Assembly (NCBI GenBank): GCA_965262305.1
Contig: CBDHEY010000002.1
Span: forward strand, 124,001-188,000
From: CBDHEY01 sp965262305
GTDB lineage: Bacteria; Pseudomonadota; Gammaproteobacteria; Pseudomonadales; Cellvibrionaceae
Direction of reading: 5' to 3'
DNA: 64,000 nt
Of the stretch, positions 44,747-52,190 are shown in pieces. The first letter of the stretch is position 1; the number at the start of each line of letters is the position of its first letter. Below the pieces are notes generated by a model, which saw only the letters and a program-made list of their open reading frames with translations, made no database searches and was not told the origin of the DNA. Made by a program: the position numbers and the translations under genes.

Positions 44747-45793
44747 ATGAGACATGGTGACATTTCTAGCAGTAAAGATACGGTGGGTGTAGCGGTCGTT
44801 AATTATAAAATGCCGCGACTGCATACTAAAGCTGAAGTAATTGATAACGCACATAATATTGCGGAAATGATAAAGGGAATGAAGGTTGGGTTGCCAGGTA
44901 TGGATCTGGTGATTTTTCCAGAATATAGCACTATGGGTATCATGTACGACTCGGGCGAAATGATGGAAACCGCAGCTGTCGTTCCTGGTGAGGAAACGGC
45001 TATTTTTGGTGCTGCTTGTAAAGAAGCAAATACATGGGGAGTTTTTTCCTTAACTGGTGAGCGTCACGAAGAGCATCCCAATAAAGCGCCATATAATACT
45101 TTGATATTAATTAACAATGAAGGCGAGGTTGTACAAAAATATCGGAAATGCATTCCTTGGTGTCCGATTGAAGGTTGGTATCCGGGTGATACAACTTATG
45201 TCAGCGAAGGACCAAAAGGCTTAAAAATAAGCTTAATTATTTGTGATGACGGCAATTACCCGGAGATCTGGCGAGATTGCGCCATGAAAGGCGCTGAATT
45301 AATTATTCGTTGTCAGGGATACATGTATCCGGCTAAAGAGCAACAAATCATGATGGCCAAAACTATGGCCTGGGCCAACAATAGTTATGTTGCAGTGGCA
45401 AACGCCACTGGGTTTGATGGTGTTTATTCCTATTTTGGTCACTCAGCCATTATCGGTTTCGATGGTCGTACACTTGGAGAGTGTGGAGAAGAGGATATGG
45501 GTGTGCAATATGCCCAGCTTTCTGTAAGTCAAATTCGGGATGCTCGTGAAAATGATCAATCACAAAATCATTTGTTTAAGTTGTTACATCGCGGTTACAC
45601 AGGAATTCATAACTCCGGTGATGGAGACAAGGGGGTAGCTGACTGCCCATTCGATTTTTATCGTAGCTGGGTATTGGACGCGAAGAAAACACAAGAAAAT
45701 GTAGAGGCTATTACTCGTTCTACTGTGGGTGTTTCAGAGTGCCCAGTTGGATCTCTGCCGATAAAAGAGGGAGAACTGGAAGCAAATTCATAG
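44747..45793 (+). CDS. amiE: Aliphatic amidase AmiE
   Basis: A 348-residue nitrilase-superfamily amidase that hydrolyses short-chain amides such as acetamide, propionamide and formamide to acid and ammonium. The catalytic Glu59 (IFPEYS), Lys134 (YRKCIPW), Glu142 and Cys166 (IICDDGNYPE) sit at the same residue numbers as in Pseudomonas aeruginosa AmiE. The sequence is colinear with that enzyme from MRHGDISSS to the C-terminal VGSLP region, and differs from formamidase AmiF. It follows the transporter ATPase by 21 bp and is followed by the AmiB-like ATPase. Confidence 0.96.
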   Translation: MRHGDISSSKDTVGVAVVNYKMPRLHTKAEVIDNAHNIAEMIKGMKVGLPGMDLVIFPEYSTMGIMYDSGEMMETAAVVPGEETAIFGAACKEANTWGVFSLTGERHEEHPNKAPYNTLILINNEGEVVQKYRKCIPWCPIEGWYPGDTTYVSEGPKGLKISLIICDDGNYPEIWRDCAMKGAELIIRCQGYMYPAKEQQIMMAKTMAWANNSYVAVANATGFDGVYSYFGHSAIIGFDGRTLGECGEEDMGVQYAQLSVSQIRDARENDQSQNHLFKLLHRGYTGIHNSGDGDKGVADCPFDFYRSWVLDAKKTQENVEAITRSTVGVSECPVGSLPIKEGELEANS

Positions 45794-45817
45794 ATCTTTA
45801 ATTTCCAGGGATTTGAA

Positions 45818-46858
45818 ATGCCTTATATAAATGATCGTTTAGAGGCAAATCGAACTAGTATTGCCAAGGCCCAGTTCGAGGCGAACCCAGTAAGGCTTTC
45901 AAGGTTTAAATTTGAACCTGAAATAGTTGCTTCGCTTTTGAAAAAACGAATTATCGGTCAAGCGAAAATGTATCAGTCGATGAGCGATATGCTGTATTTG
46001 CTCAAAGCGGATATTGGCTATGATAATCGTCCCTTGGGAGTTGTCTTTTTCTTTGGCCCTACTGGCGTAGGAAAAACAGAAACAGTCCGTGTAATTGCTG
46101 AAGGTATTCTTGGTAGTGCGAATAAAATCTGTCGAATAGATATGAATACATTATCGCAAGAACATTATTCTGCTTCTATCGTTGGTTCTCCTCCAGGTTA
46201 TGTTGGTAGCAGAGAAAACTATACGCTTTTTGATGTTGATAAAATAAAGGGAACCTTTAGCGCACCAGGTATTGTTCTTTTTGATGAAATAGAAAAAGCC
46301 AGTAATGAAGTGATTCGTACTCTCTTAAATATAATGGATACTGGATCTCTTACATTATCATCTGGCCTGAAAAAAATCGATTTTACGAATACGCTTATCT
46401 TCATGACCAGTAATGTAGGGGCGAAGAACTTAGCCGAAGCGCATTCCCTTTATCAACCTTTCTGGCGGAAATGGCGAAAGCTTTCAAGAAACCATGAAAA
46501 GAAAATATTTGATCGGGCATTACTTCATGAGTTTGATCCTGAATTTATTAACCGCATCGATTATCTGGTCCAGTTTGAACCCGTCGATTTAGAATCTGTA
46601 AATAACATTGTTCAAATACAGTTGGAAAAACTCAATCATCGATTGTTAAAACGTGGAGTGTCGGCGGTTTTTGATTCGAATATTATTTCGATGATTAGTG
46701 AAATCTATGATAGGCGTTTTGGTGCGAGAGATCTTGCTCGAATTATTCGCAAACAAATTGAACCAAGTGTTGCACGAGCGATGATGGAATTTCCGGATGT
46801 GTCCCAATTTAAAGTTTCCTTCCGCAACGAGAAGATCATCATAGATCCCCAGGTTTAA
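45818..46858 (+). CDS. AmiB-like AAA+ ATPase (Clp-type)
   Basis: A 346-residue AAA ATPase resembling the second ATPase module of ClpA/ClpB. Walker A is FFGPTGVGKTETVRV, then the pore-loop-like SPPGYVGSRENYTLF, Walker B IVLFDEIEKAS, sensor 1 LIFMTSNVGAKNL, the Arg-finger region INRIDYLVQFEPVD and a Clp D2-small domain ending RRFGARDLARIIRKQIE. No N-terminal substrate domain or ClpP-binding loop is seen. It corresponds in position to amiB, directly after amiE in P. aeruginosa, whose protein is thought to help amide transport or amidase folding. Role in this operon is inferred. Confidence 0.85.
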   Translation: MPYINDRLEANRTSIAKAQFEANPVRLSRFKFEPEIVASLLKKRIIGQAKMYQSMSDMLYLLKADIGYDNRPLGVVFFFGPTGVGKTETVRVIAEGILGSANKICRIDMNTLSQEHYSASIVGSPPGYVGSRENYTLFDVDKIKGTFSAPGIVLFDEIEKASNEVIRTLLNIMDTGSLTLSSGLKKIDFTNTLIFMTSNVGAKNLAEAHSLYQPFWRKWRKLSRNHEKKIFDRALLHEFDPEFINRIDYLVQFEPVDLESVNNIVQIQLEKLNHRLLKRGVSAVFDSNIISMISEIYDRRFGARDLARIIRKQIEPSVARAMMEFPDVSQFKVSFRNEKIIIDPQV

Positions 46859-46894
46859 GGATTTATAGCTGTCAACAAGTAACCTATTTATTTT

Positions 46895-46914
46895 CATACG
46901 TTAAATGACGTATG
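46895..46914. promoter_or_regulatory. Perfect dyad upstream of fmdA
   Basis: Seven-base arms CATACGT and ACGTATG are separated by TAAATG. The 14-bp core CGTTAAATGACGTA also occurs upstream of the amide transporter operon at 39460. Both sites precede genes of amide use, which suggests a binding site for one local regulator. Confidence 0.5.
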
Positions 46915-47070
46915 TATCTGAGTGTATTAACGAATGGCGCGAAAACCTCGCTTTGTAGATAGTTTAGGTGTAGCAGAGGTCATTTCTAGGACCGAACTTT
47001 TCGGCTTCTTCAAAGCAATTCAAAACAATATATCAATTAAACCAATCAAGACCTTGCAGGAGATACAATT

Positions 47071-48303
47071 ATGGCAGACACAATTATTAGAGTTGATCTA
47101 AAAGAATCACCCTATACAAACGAAAACATTCATAATCGTTGGCACCCAGATATTCCGATGGCAGTAATGGTGAAGCCTGGAGATGATTTTATTATTCAAA
47201 CCTACGACTGGACTGGAGGCCAAATTGCTGATGACGACGATGCGGCTGATGTACGTGACGTTGATCTGAGCAAGGTTCATTTTTTATCGGGTCCCGTCGG
47301 TGTTGAAGGCGCTGAGCCTGGCGATTTGCTCGTTGTAGATATCTTAGACATAGGCGCACTAGACGAGAGTCAGTGGGGCTTTAATGGATTCTTTTCGAAG
47401 AAAAACGGTGGTGGGTTCTTAACAGAGCATTTCCCTGAAGCCCAAAAATCAATTTGGGATTTTAATGGTATGTTTACCAAGTCGCGCCATGTGCCCGGAG
47501 TTGAATACGCGGGTTTGATTCATCCAGGACTCATCGGTTGCTTACCATCGAAGGAATTGCTTGAAGAGTGGAATACGAGGGAAAAAGAGCTATTTGATAC
47601 TGATCCAGAAAGAATGCCTCCATTGGCGACATTACCCTATGCAGATACTGCGCACATGGGTAAATTGACTGGTGAAGCAAGAGATGCCGCCGCCGCCGAG
47701 GGAGCTCGTACAGTACCTCCTAGGGAACATGGTGGTAACTGCGATATTAAAGATTTATCCCGTGGCTCCAAGATCTATTTCCCTGTTTATGTGAAAGATG
47801 CAGGCCTTTCTATGGGTGATTTACATTTTAGTCAAGGTGATGGAGAAATTACTTTTTGTGGTGCAATTGAGATGGCCGGTTGGCTTCATCTTCGTGTTAA
47901 TTTAATTAAAGGTGGGATGGAGAAATACGAGATCAAAAACCCAATCTTTAAACCTAGCCCTATCACGCCAAAATACGATGATTATTTGATATTCGAAGGA
48001 ATATCCGTTGACGAAGGTGGTAAGCAACATTATTTAGATGTGCATATCGCTTATCGGCAAGCGTGTTTAAATGCGATTAACTATCTTGAGAAATTCGGCT
48101 ATACGCGCGCGCAAGCTTATGCAATTTTAGGAACGGCACCTTGCCAAGGGCATATCAGTGGTGTGGTAGATATTCCAAATGCCTGTGCGACTCTGTGGTT
48201 ACCAACGGATATTTTTGAATTTGATGTGAAACCGAATTCTGACGGACCGAAAAAGGAGCTAGATGGTTCGGTGGATATTCCTCTTGCTCCGGATCTTGAC
48301 TAA
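47071..48303 (+). CDS. fmdA: Formamidase FmdA
   Basis: A 410-residue member of the acetamidase/formamidase (FmdA_AmdA) family, which hydrolyses formamide to formate and ammonium in the cytoplasm. Typical segments are NIHNRWHPDIPMAVMVKPGDDF, FLSGPVGVEGAEPGDLLVVDI, TVPPREHGGNCDIKDL with the conserved His, MGDLHFSQGDGEITFCGAIEM and ILGTAPCQGHISGVVDIPNACATLWLP. It is unrelated to the nitrilase-type AmiE nearby, so the cluster holds two unlike amidases. It has its own upstream region of 212 bp with a dyad and is followed by a terminator and fmdB. Confidence 0.96.
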   Translation: MADTIIRVDLKESPYTNENIHNRWHPDIPMAVMVKPGDDFIIQTYDWTGGQIADDDDAADVRDVDLSKVHFLSGPVGVEGAEPGDLLVVDILDIGALDESQWGFNGFFSKKNGGGFLTEHFPEAQKSIWDFNGMFTKSRHVPGVEYAGLIHPGLIGCLPSKELLEEWNTREKELFDTDPERMPPLATLPYADTAHMGKLTGEARDAAAAEGARTVPPREHGGNCDIKDLSRGSKIYFPVYVKDAGLSMGDLHFSQGDGEITFCGAIEMAGWLHLRVNLIKGGMEKYEIKNPIFKPSPITPKYDDYLIFEGISVDEGGKQHYLDVHIAYRQACLNAINYLEKFGYTRAQAYAILGTAPCQGHISGVVDIPNACATLWLPTDIFEFDVKPNSDGPKKELDGSVDIPLAPDLD

Positions 48304-48334
48304 GTGTTGTAACCATTTCATCCGGGTAAATAGG

Positions 48335-48359
48335 TGCGTGTTCGCACGCATCATTTTTT
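48335..48359 (+). terminator. Rho-independent terminator after fmdA
   Basis: TGCGTG and CACGCA arms around a stable TTCG tetraloop, followed by TCATTTTTT, 31 bp past the fmdA stop. It would lower or stop transcription into fmdB. Confidence 0.75.
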
Positions 48360-48397
48360 AAATTTTTAAGTTACATTGAATCATTAAGGAGATTAGG

Positions 48398-48748
48398 TTG
48401 CCTGTTTACGATTACAAATGTCAAACTCACGGGCTGTTTTACGAGCTAGCTTCAGTAGCCGATAGTGATAAGCCAGCCGCTTGTCCAACGTGCGGTAAAT
48501 CTTGTCCGCGTGTCATTATTCTTGCTCCAGAATTGTTTAAAATGGACAAGGATGTAAAAGAAGCGCATGAATTGAATGAAAGAAATCAACATGAACCGAC
48601 TTTTTCGACTACAGAGAGAAGAGAGGATGATGAACAGCATGCTTCTGGTTGTGGTTGTTCTAAAAAATTGAGCAGATCAAAACTCATGTATACGGCGCAA
48701 GGAGATAAAATGTTTCCTTCTATGAGACCGTGGATGATTAGCCACTGA
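48398..48748 (+). CDS. fmdB: FmdB-family zinc ribbon protein
   Basis: A 116-residue protein with an N-terminal zinc ribbon: YDYKCQTHGLFYELASV and CPTCGKSC supply the metal ligands. The rest is charged and low in complexity, with a second Cys group (SGCGCSKK). FmdB is described as a regulator of formamidase genes in Methylophilus. Translation starts at TTG 48398 after AAGGAGATTAGG. Its place after fmdA is the classical one. Confidence 0.88.
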   Translation: MPVYDYKCQTHGLFYELASVADSDKPAACPTCGKSCPRVIILAPELFKMDKDVKEAHELNERNQHEPTFSTTERREDDEQHASGCGCSKKLSRSKLMYTAQGDKMFPSMRPWMISH

Positions 48749-48955
48749 ACGCTCTATTTTCTTCACATTAGAGTTCTTGTTTTAACGAGAGCTCTACTTA
48801 AAACCCCTTCAAAATATCTTATTTGGTGTCTTGGTTCCTATAAATACCTTGAAGCTATCTCATTTTATAACCGTAAAACGTTCACTAGAATCAAAAGAAC
48901 GTTTAGAGGTAATCAAAGGTTTCTATAAATGTTAATCTAAATTAACATTGCTTCC

Positions 48956-49624
48956 ATGAAATCGGTTTCGTTATTAAAGTTGCTTCACCTCTCGAGCCCA
49001 GCATTGCCCGTTGGAGCCTATGCCTATTCGCAGGCACAAGAGTATGCTGTTGACGACAATTGGATTACTTCTGAAGAAAAAGTAGTCGATTGGATCGGCG
49101 GTGTTTTACTCAATAGCATTTCTAGCCTTGACTTGCCCTGTTTAATTCGAATGTATCATGCTTGGCAAAAAGACGATATCAAGCAGGTGAAATATTGGAA
49201 TGACTACTTGTTAGCGTGTCGAGAAACGTCTGAGTTGCTTTTAGAAGATGAGCAGTTAGGTCAGGCTTTACAACGACTTTTGCTAGCGGTTGAAAAAAAA
49301 TCGGAAATTATTTCCAGTATTCAAACACCTAGTTTTGTTGCTATGTTCAGTTATGCAGGGAGTCAATGGGAAATTCCTATTAAAGAAGTTGTGTTAGGTT
49401 TTTCTTGGAGTTGGGTAGAAAATCAAGTTGCTGCTGCCACTAAACTTTTACCCCTAGGACAAACCCAAGCCCAGCGATGTCTTGTTGCTTTGATGACATT
49501 AGTAGAAGAAGCGACTAATCTTGCGGAAATGATTTACGATGATGACATTGGGCCTGGACTTCCCGGGCTTTCACTCGCGTCGTCTTTACACGAAAGACAA
49601 TATTCGCGATTATTTCGTTCTTAG
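48956..49624 (+). CDS. ureF: Urease accessory protein UreF
   Basis: A 222-residue all-helical chaperone that joins UreD and UreG on apo-urease and is thought to gate nickel entry. Signatures are LLHLSSPALPVGAYAYSQAQEYAV, CRETSELLLEDEQLGQAL, FSWSWVENQVAAATKLLPLGQTQAQR and the C-terminal GLPGLSLASSLHERQYSRLFRS. It is followed by ureG after 37 bp. The pair is separated from ureE and ureDABC. Confidence 0.95.
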   Translation: MKSVSLLKLLHLSSPALPVGAYAYSQAQEYAVDDNWITSEEKVVDWIGGVLLNSISSLDLPCLIRMYHAWQKDDIKQVKYWNDYLLACRETSELLLEDEQLGQALQRLLLAVEKKSEIISSIQTPSFVAMFSYAGSQWEIPIKEVVLGFSWSWVENQVAAATKLLPLGQTQAQRCLVALMTLVEEATNLAEMIYDDDIGPGLPGLSLASSLHERQYSRLFRS

Positions 49625-49661
49625 GTTTATATTAATTCATAATAGTGAGTATCTATAAGAC

Positions 49662-50267
49662 ATGAAAAAGCCTGCTTTAAGACTAGGTATTGGTGGACCC
49701 GTTGGCTCCGGTAAAACTGCATTAGTTAAAACTCTTTGCGAATTGCTCAAAAATAAATATAACATCGCAGTTATTACAAATGATATTTACACCAGAGAAG
49801 ATGCAGAATTTTTGCTTCGAAATGAAGCCCTGGATGAAGATAGAATACTTGGCGTTGAGACCGGAGGCTGCCCCCATACCGCAATACGCGAAGATGCTTC
49901 TATGAATTTGTCAGCTGTTGCTGAGTTACAAAATCGATTCCCTGATTTAGATATTATTCTTATTGAAAGCGGCGGCGATAATCTCGCTGCGACTTTTAGT
50001 CCTGAGCTTTCCGACTTGACGCTCTACGTCATTGATGTCTCCGCAGGAGATAAAATTCCTCGTAAAGGTGGGCCGGGTATTACAAAATCTGATTTACTTG
50101 TTATCAATAAAATTGACTTGGCTCCTCTCGTAGGGGCTGATCTTGCCATTATGGATAGAGATGCAAAAAAAATGCGCGGAGAAAAGCCTTTTTATTTCAC
50201 CAATCTCAAGGATCAAACTGGCGTATCAGATGTAATACAGTTTATTGAAAAGCAGGGAATGCTTTAA
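49662..50267 (+). CDS. ureG: Urease accessory GTPase UreG
   Basis: A 201-residue SIMIBI GTPase that couples GTP hydrolysis to nickel insertion into urease. P-loop GGPVGSGKTALV, switch region ITNDIYTREDAEFL, the metal-binding CPH motif in GVETGGCPHTAIREDAS, ILIESGGDNLAATFSPEL, and the base-specific NKIDLAPLVGADL motif are all standard. It ends the ureFG pair and precedes the 519-bp urtA control region. Confidence 0.97.
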   Translation: MKKPALRLGIGGPVGSGKTALVKTLCELLKNKYNIAVITNDIYTREDAEFLLRNEALDEDRILGVETGGCPHTAIREDASMNLSAVAELQNRFPDLDIILIESGGDNLAATFSPELSDLTLYVIDVSAGDKIPRKGGPGITKSDLLVINKIDLAPLVGADLAIMDRDAKKMRGEKPFYFTNLKDQTGVSDVIQFIEKQGML

Positions 50268-50324
50268 TATTTAGATCTAAAAAAGGGCGTTACTGAAAGG
50301 TTTTCAATAGATCATTAAAGGTGA

Positions 50325-50597
50325 TGCACCATAAAGTGCTGGATTTTTGTTTTAATTAAAGCACTTTTATTTTCTCTGAGGCCAATGTGTTTCAATTAAT
50401 GCGATATTCCTAAAAAGCGCACTTTTTTGTCTATTTTTGCGAATTTTTGCGTCAGAAATAGCGCTTTAATCCCTTAGATTGACGACTTCTCCTGAATATG
50501 TAGTTTTTTTTAGTGCAAGATTAGCAGAGATGTTTGCATTGTTTTATTTTGCGTTTTTTAGTGGTGCATAAACTTATTTGATGTGTTCTTATGGTGC
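50325..50597. promoter_or_regulatory. Cluster of NtrC-like half sites upstream of urtA
   Basis: TGCACCATAAAGTGCT at 50325-50340 is a GCAC-N6-GTGC dyad close to the NtrC consensus. Further half sites are GCAC at 50361, GCGCAC at 50417, TGGTGCA at 50562 and TGGTGC at 50592. They lie about 120-400 bp ahead of the sigma-54-like promoter, an enhancer-like spacing. Binding is inferred. Confidence 0.45.
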
Positions 50598-50715
50598 GCT
50601 TTCTTTTGTGCTTCAAACTTTGAGCATCACTAACTTTTTATCACTTATGTGGGTTAGTCTTTAAAAAGTGATTAAGAATCAAAACCTTAGCTTGGCTTAA
50701 AAATCATATAAAACA

Positions 50716-50732
50716 TTGGCATTATAAATGCC
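50716..50732 (+). promoter_or_regulatory. Sigma-54-like promoter of urtA
   Basis: TTGGCAT-TATAA-ATGCC matches the -24/-12 consensus TGGCAC-N5-TTGC at 6 of 8 conserved positions around the GG and GC pairs, with the correct 12-bp GG-to-GC distance. The predicted start near 50743 is about 44 bp before the urtA ATG. Confidence 0.55.
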
Positions 50733-50786
50733 TATCTCCTCTCCGAATTAATAAAAATACAACTATTAACCCTTGGGAGATCCAAA

Positions 50787-52076
50787 ATGAAAAATCTATT
50801 TAAAAAAACGGGTTTGGCATTAGGTGCAACAGCTTTAGTTTTTGGTGCATACGCAGTTCAAGCTGCGGACACTATCAAAGTTGGTGTTTTGCATTCTTTG
50901 TCAGGAACAATGGCAATTAGTGAAACTACTTTGAAAGACACTGTTTTGATGATGATTGAAGATCAGAACAGCAAAGGTGGTTTGTTGGGTAAAAAATTAG
51001 AACCTGTTGTTGTTGACCCGGCTTCAAACTGGCCATTATTCGCGGAAAAAACAAAAGAATTAATTGAGCAAAAAGATGTGGATGTGATTTTTGGATGTTG
51101 GACTTCTGTATCTAGAAAATCTGTTTTACCCGTGATTGAGAAGCTAAATGGATTGCTTTTCTATCCAGTACAGTATGAAGGTGAAGAGTCATCTAAAAAC
51201 GTTTTCTACACGGGTGCAGCGCCTAACCAGCAAGCGATACCTGCAGTAGATTACTTAATGGAAGAAGAAGGCGTTAAGCGTTGGGTGTTAGAAGGTACGG
51301 ATTATGTTTACCCTCAAACAACTAACAAGATTCTTAAAGCTTATTTGATTAGTAAAGGTGTTAAAGAGTCGGATATTTCAGTTAACTATACTCCTTTCGG
51401 TCATTCAGACTGGTCTACACGAGTATCTGAAATTAAGAAGTTTGGTTCTGCAGGTAAGAAAACTGCGGTCGTTTCAACTGTTAATGGAGACGCAAATGTA
51501 CCTTTCTACAAAGAGCTTGCTAACCAAGGTGTTTCCGCAGAAGATATTCCAGTAGTTGCTTTCTCAGTAGGTGAAGAAGAGCTTTCAGGTTTTGATACAG
51601 CTCCTCTTGTTGGCCACTTGGCTGCTTGGAATTATTTCCAAAGTGCAGAATCTGATGTGAATGACGAGTTCATCAAAAAATGGAAAAAATTCATCAAGAG
51701 CGAAAAGCGTGTCACTAATGACCCTATGGAAGCGACTTACATCGGTTTCAAAGCATGGGTTAAGGCCGTTGAAAAAGCAAAAACTACCGACGTTGATAAG
51801 GTTCGTGAAGCTATGTACGGCATCAAGGTTCCTAATTTAACGGGTGGTATCGCTGAAGTGTTACCTAATCATCATTTCACCAAACCAGTTCTTATCGGCG
51901 AAATTCAAGCTGATGGTCAATTCGAAATTGTTTCTCAAACAGAAGAAGTTGCAGGCGATGCATGGACCGATCACTTGCCAGAGAGCGCTAAAGTTATTTC
52001 AGATTGGAAAAACCCAAAAATTAATTGTGGTAATTTCAATACTGAAACTAAAAAGTGTTCTGGGCAAAACTTCTAA
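50787..52076 (+). CDS. urtA: Urea ABC transporter substrate-binding protein UrtA
   Basis: A 429-residue periplasmic urea-binding protein with signal peptide ending AYAVQAAD. UrtA signatures are IKVGVLHSLSGTMAISETTLKDT, VIFGCWTSVSRKSVLPVIEKLNGLLFYPVQYEGEESSKNVFYTGAAPNQQ, and EVLPNHHFTKPVLIGEIQ. The C-terminus has a Cys pair (NCGNFNTETKKCSG). GGGAG precedes the ATG. It is the first gene of urtABCDE, separated from urtB by a terminator-like hairpin that should keep the binding protein in excess. Confidence 0.95.
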   Translation: MKNLFKKTGLALGATALVFGAYAVQAADTIKVGVLHSLSGTMAISETTLKDTVLMMIEDQNSKGGLLGKKLEPVVVDPASNWPLFAEKTKELIEQKDVDVIFGCWTSVSRKSVLPVIEKLNGLLFYPVQYEGEESSKNVFYTGAAPNQQAIPAVDYLMEEEGVKRWVLEGTDYVYPQTTNKILKAYLISKGVKESDISVNYTPFGHSDWSTRVSEIKKFGSAGKKTAVVSTVNGDANVPFYKELANQGVSAEDIPVVAFSVGEEELSGFDTAPLVGHLAAWNYFQSAESDVNDEFIKKWKKFIKSEKRVTNDPMEATYIGFKAWVKAVEKAKTTDVDKVREAMYGIKVPNLTGGIAEVLPNHHFTKPVLIGEIQADGQFEIVSQTEEVAGDAWTDHLPESAKVISDWKNPKINCGNFNTETKKCSGQNF

Positions 52077-52138
52077 GTCCTGCATTTATAAATCACACCA
52101 TAAGTGATTATCAATATATAAAATTCTCATGAAGAGAA

Positions 52139-52176
52139 AAGCCGCCTCTAATCTGTAGGCGGCTTATTTACTATTT
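52139..52176 (+). terminator. Hairpin between urtA and urtB
   Basis: AAGCCGCC and GGCGGCTT arms (52139-52165) around an 11-base loop, then a T-rich run ATTTACTATTTT. Partial termination here would favour UrtA over the membrane subunits. Confidence 0.7.
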
Positions 52177-52190
52177 TCGGGTGCAACCAA

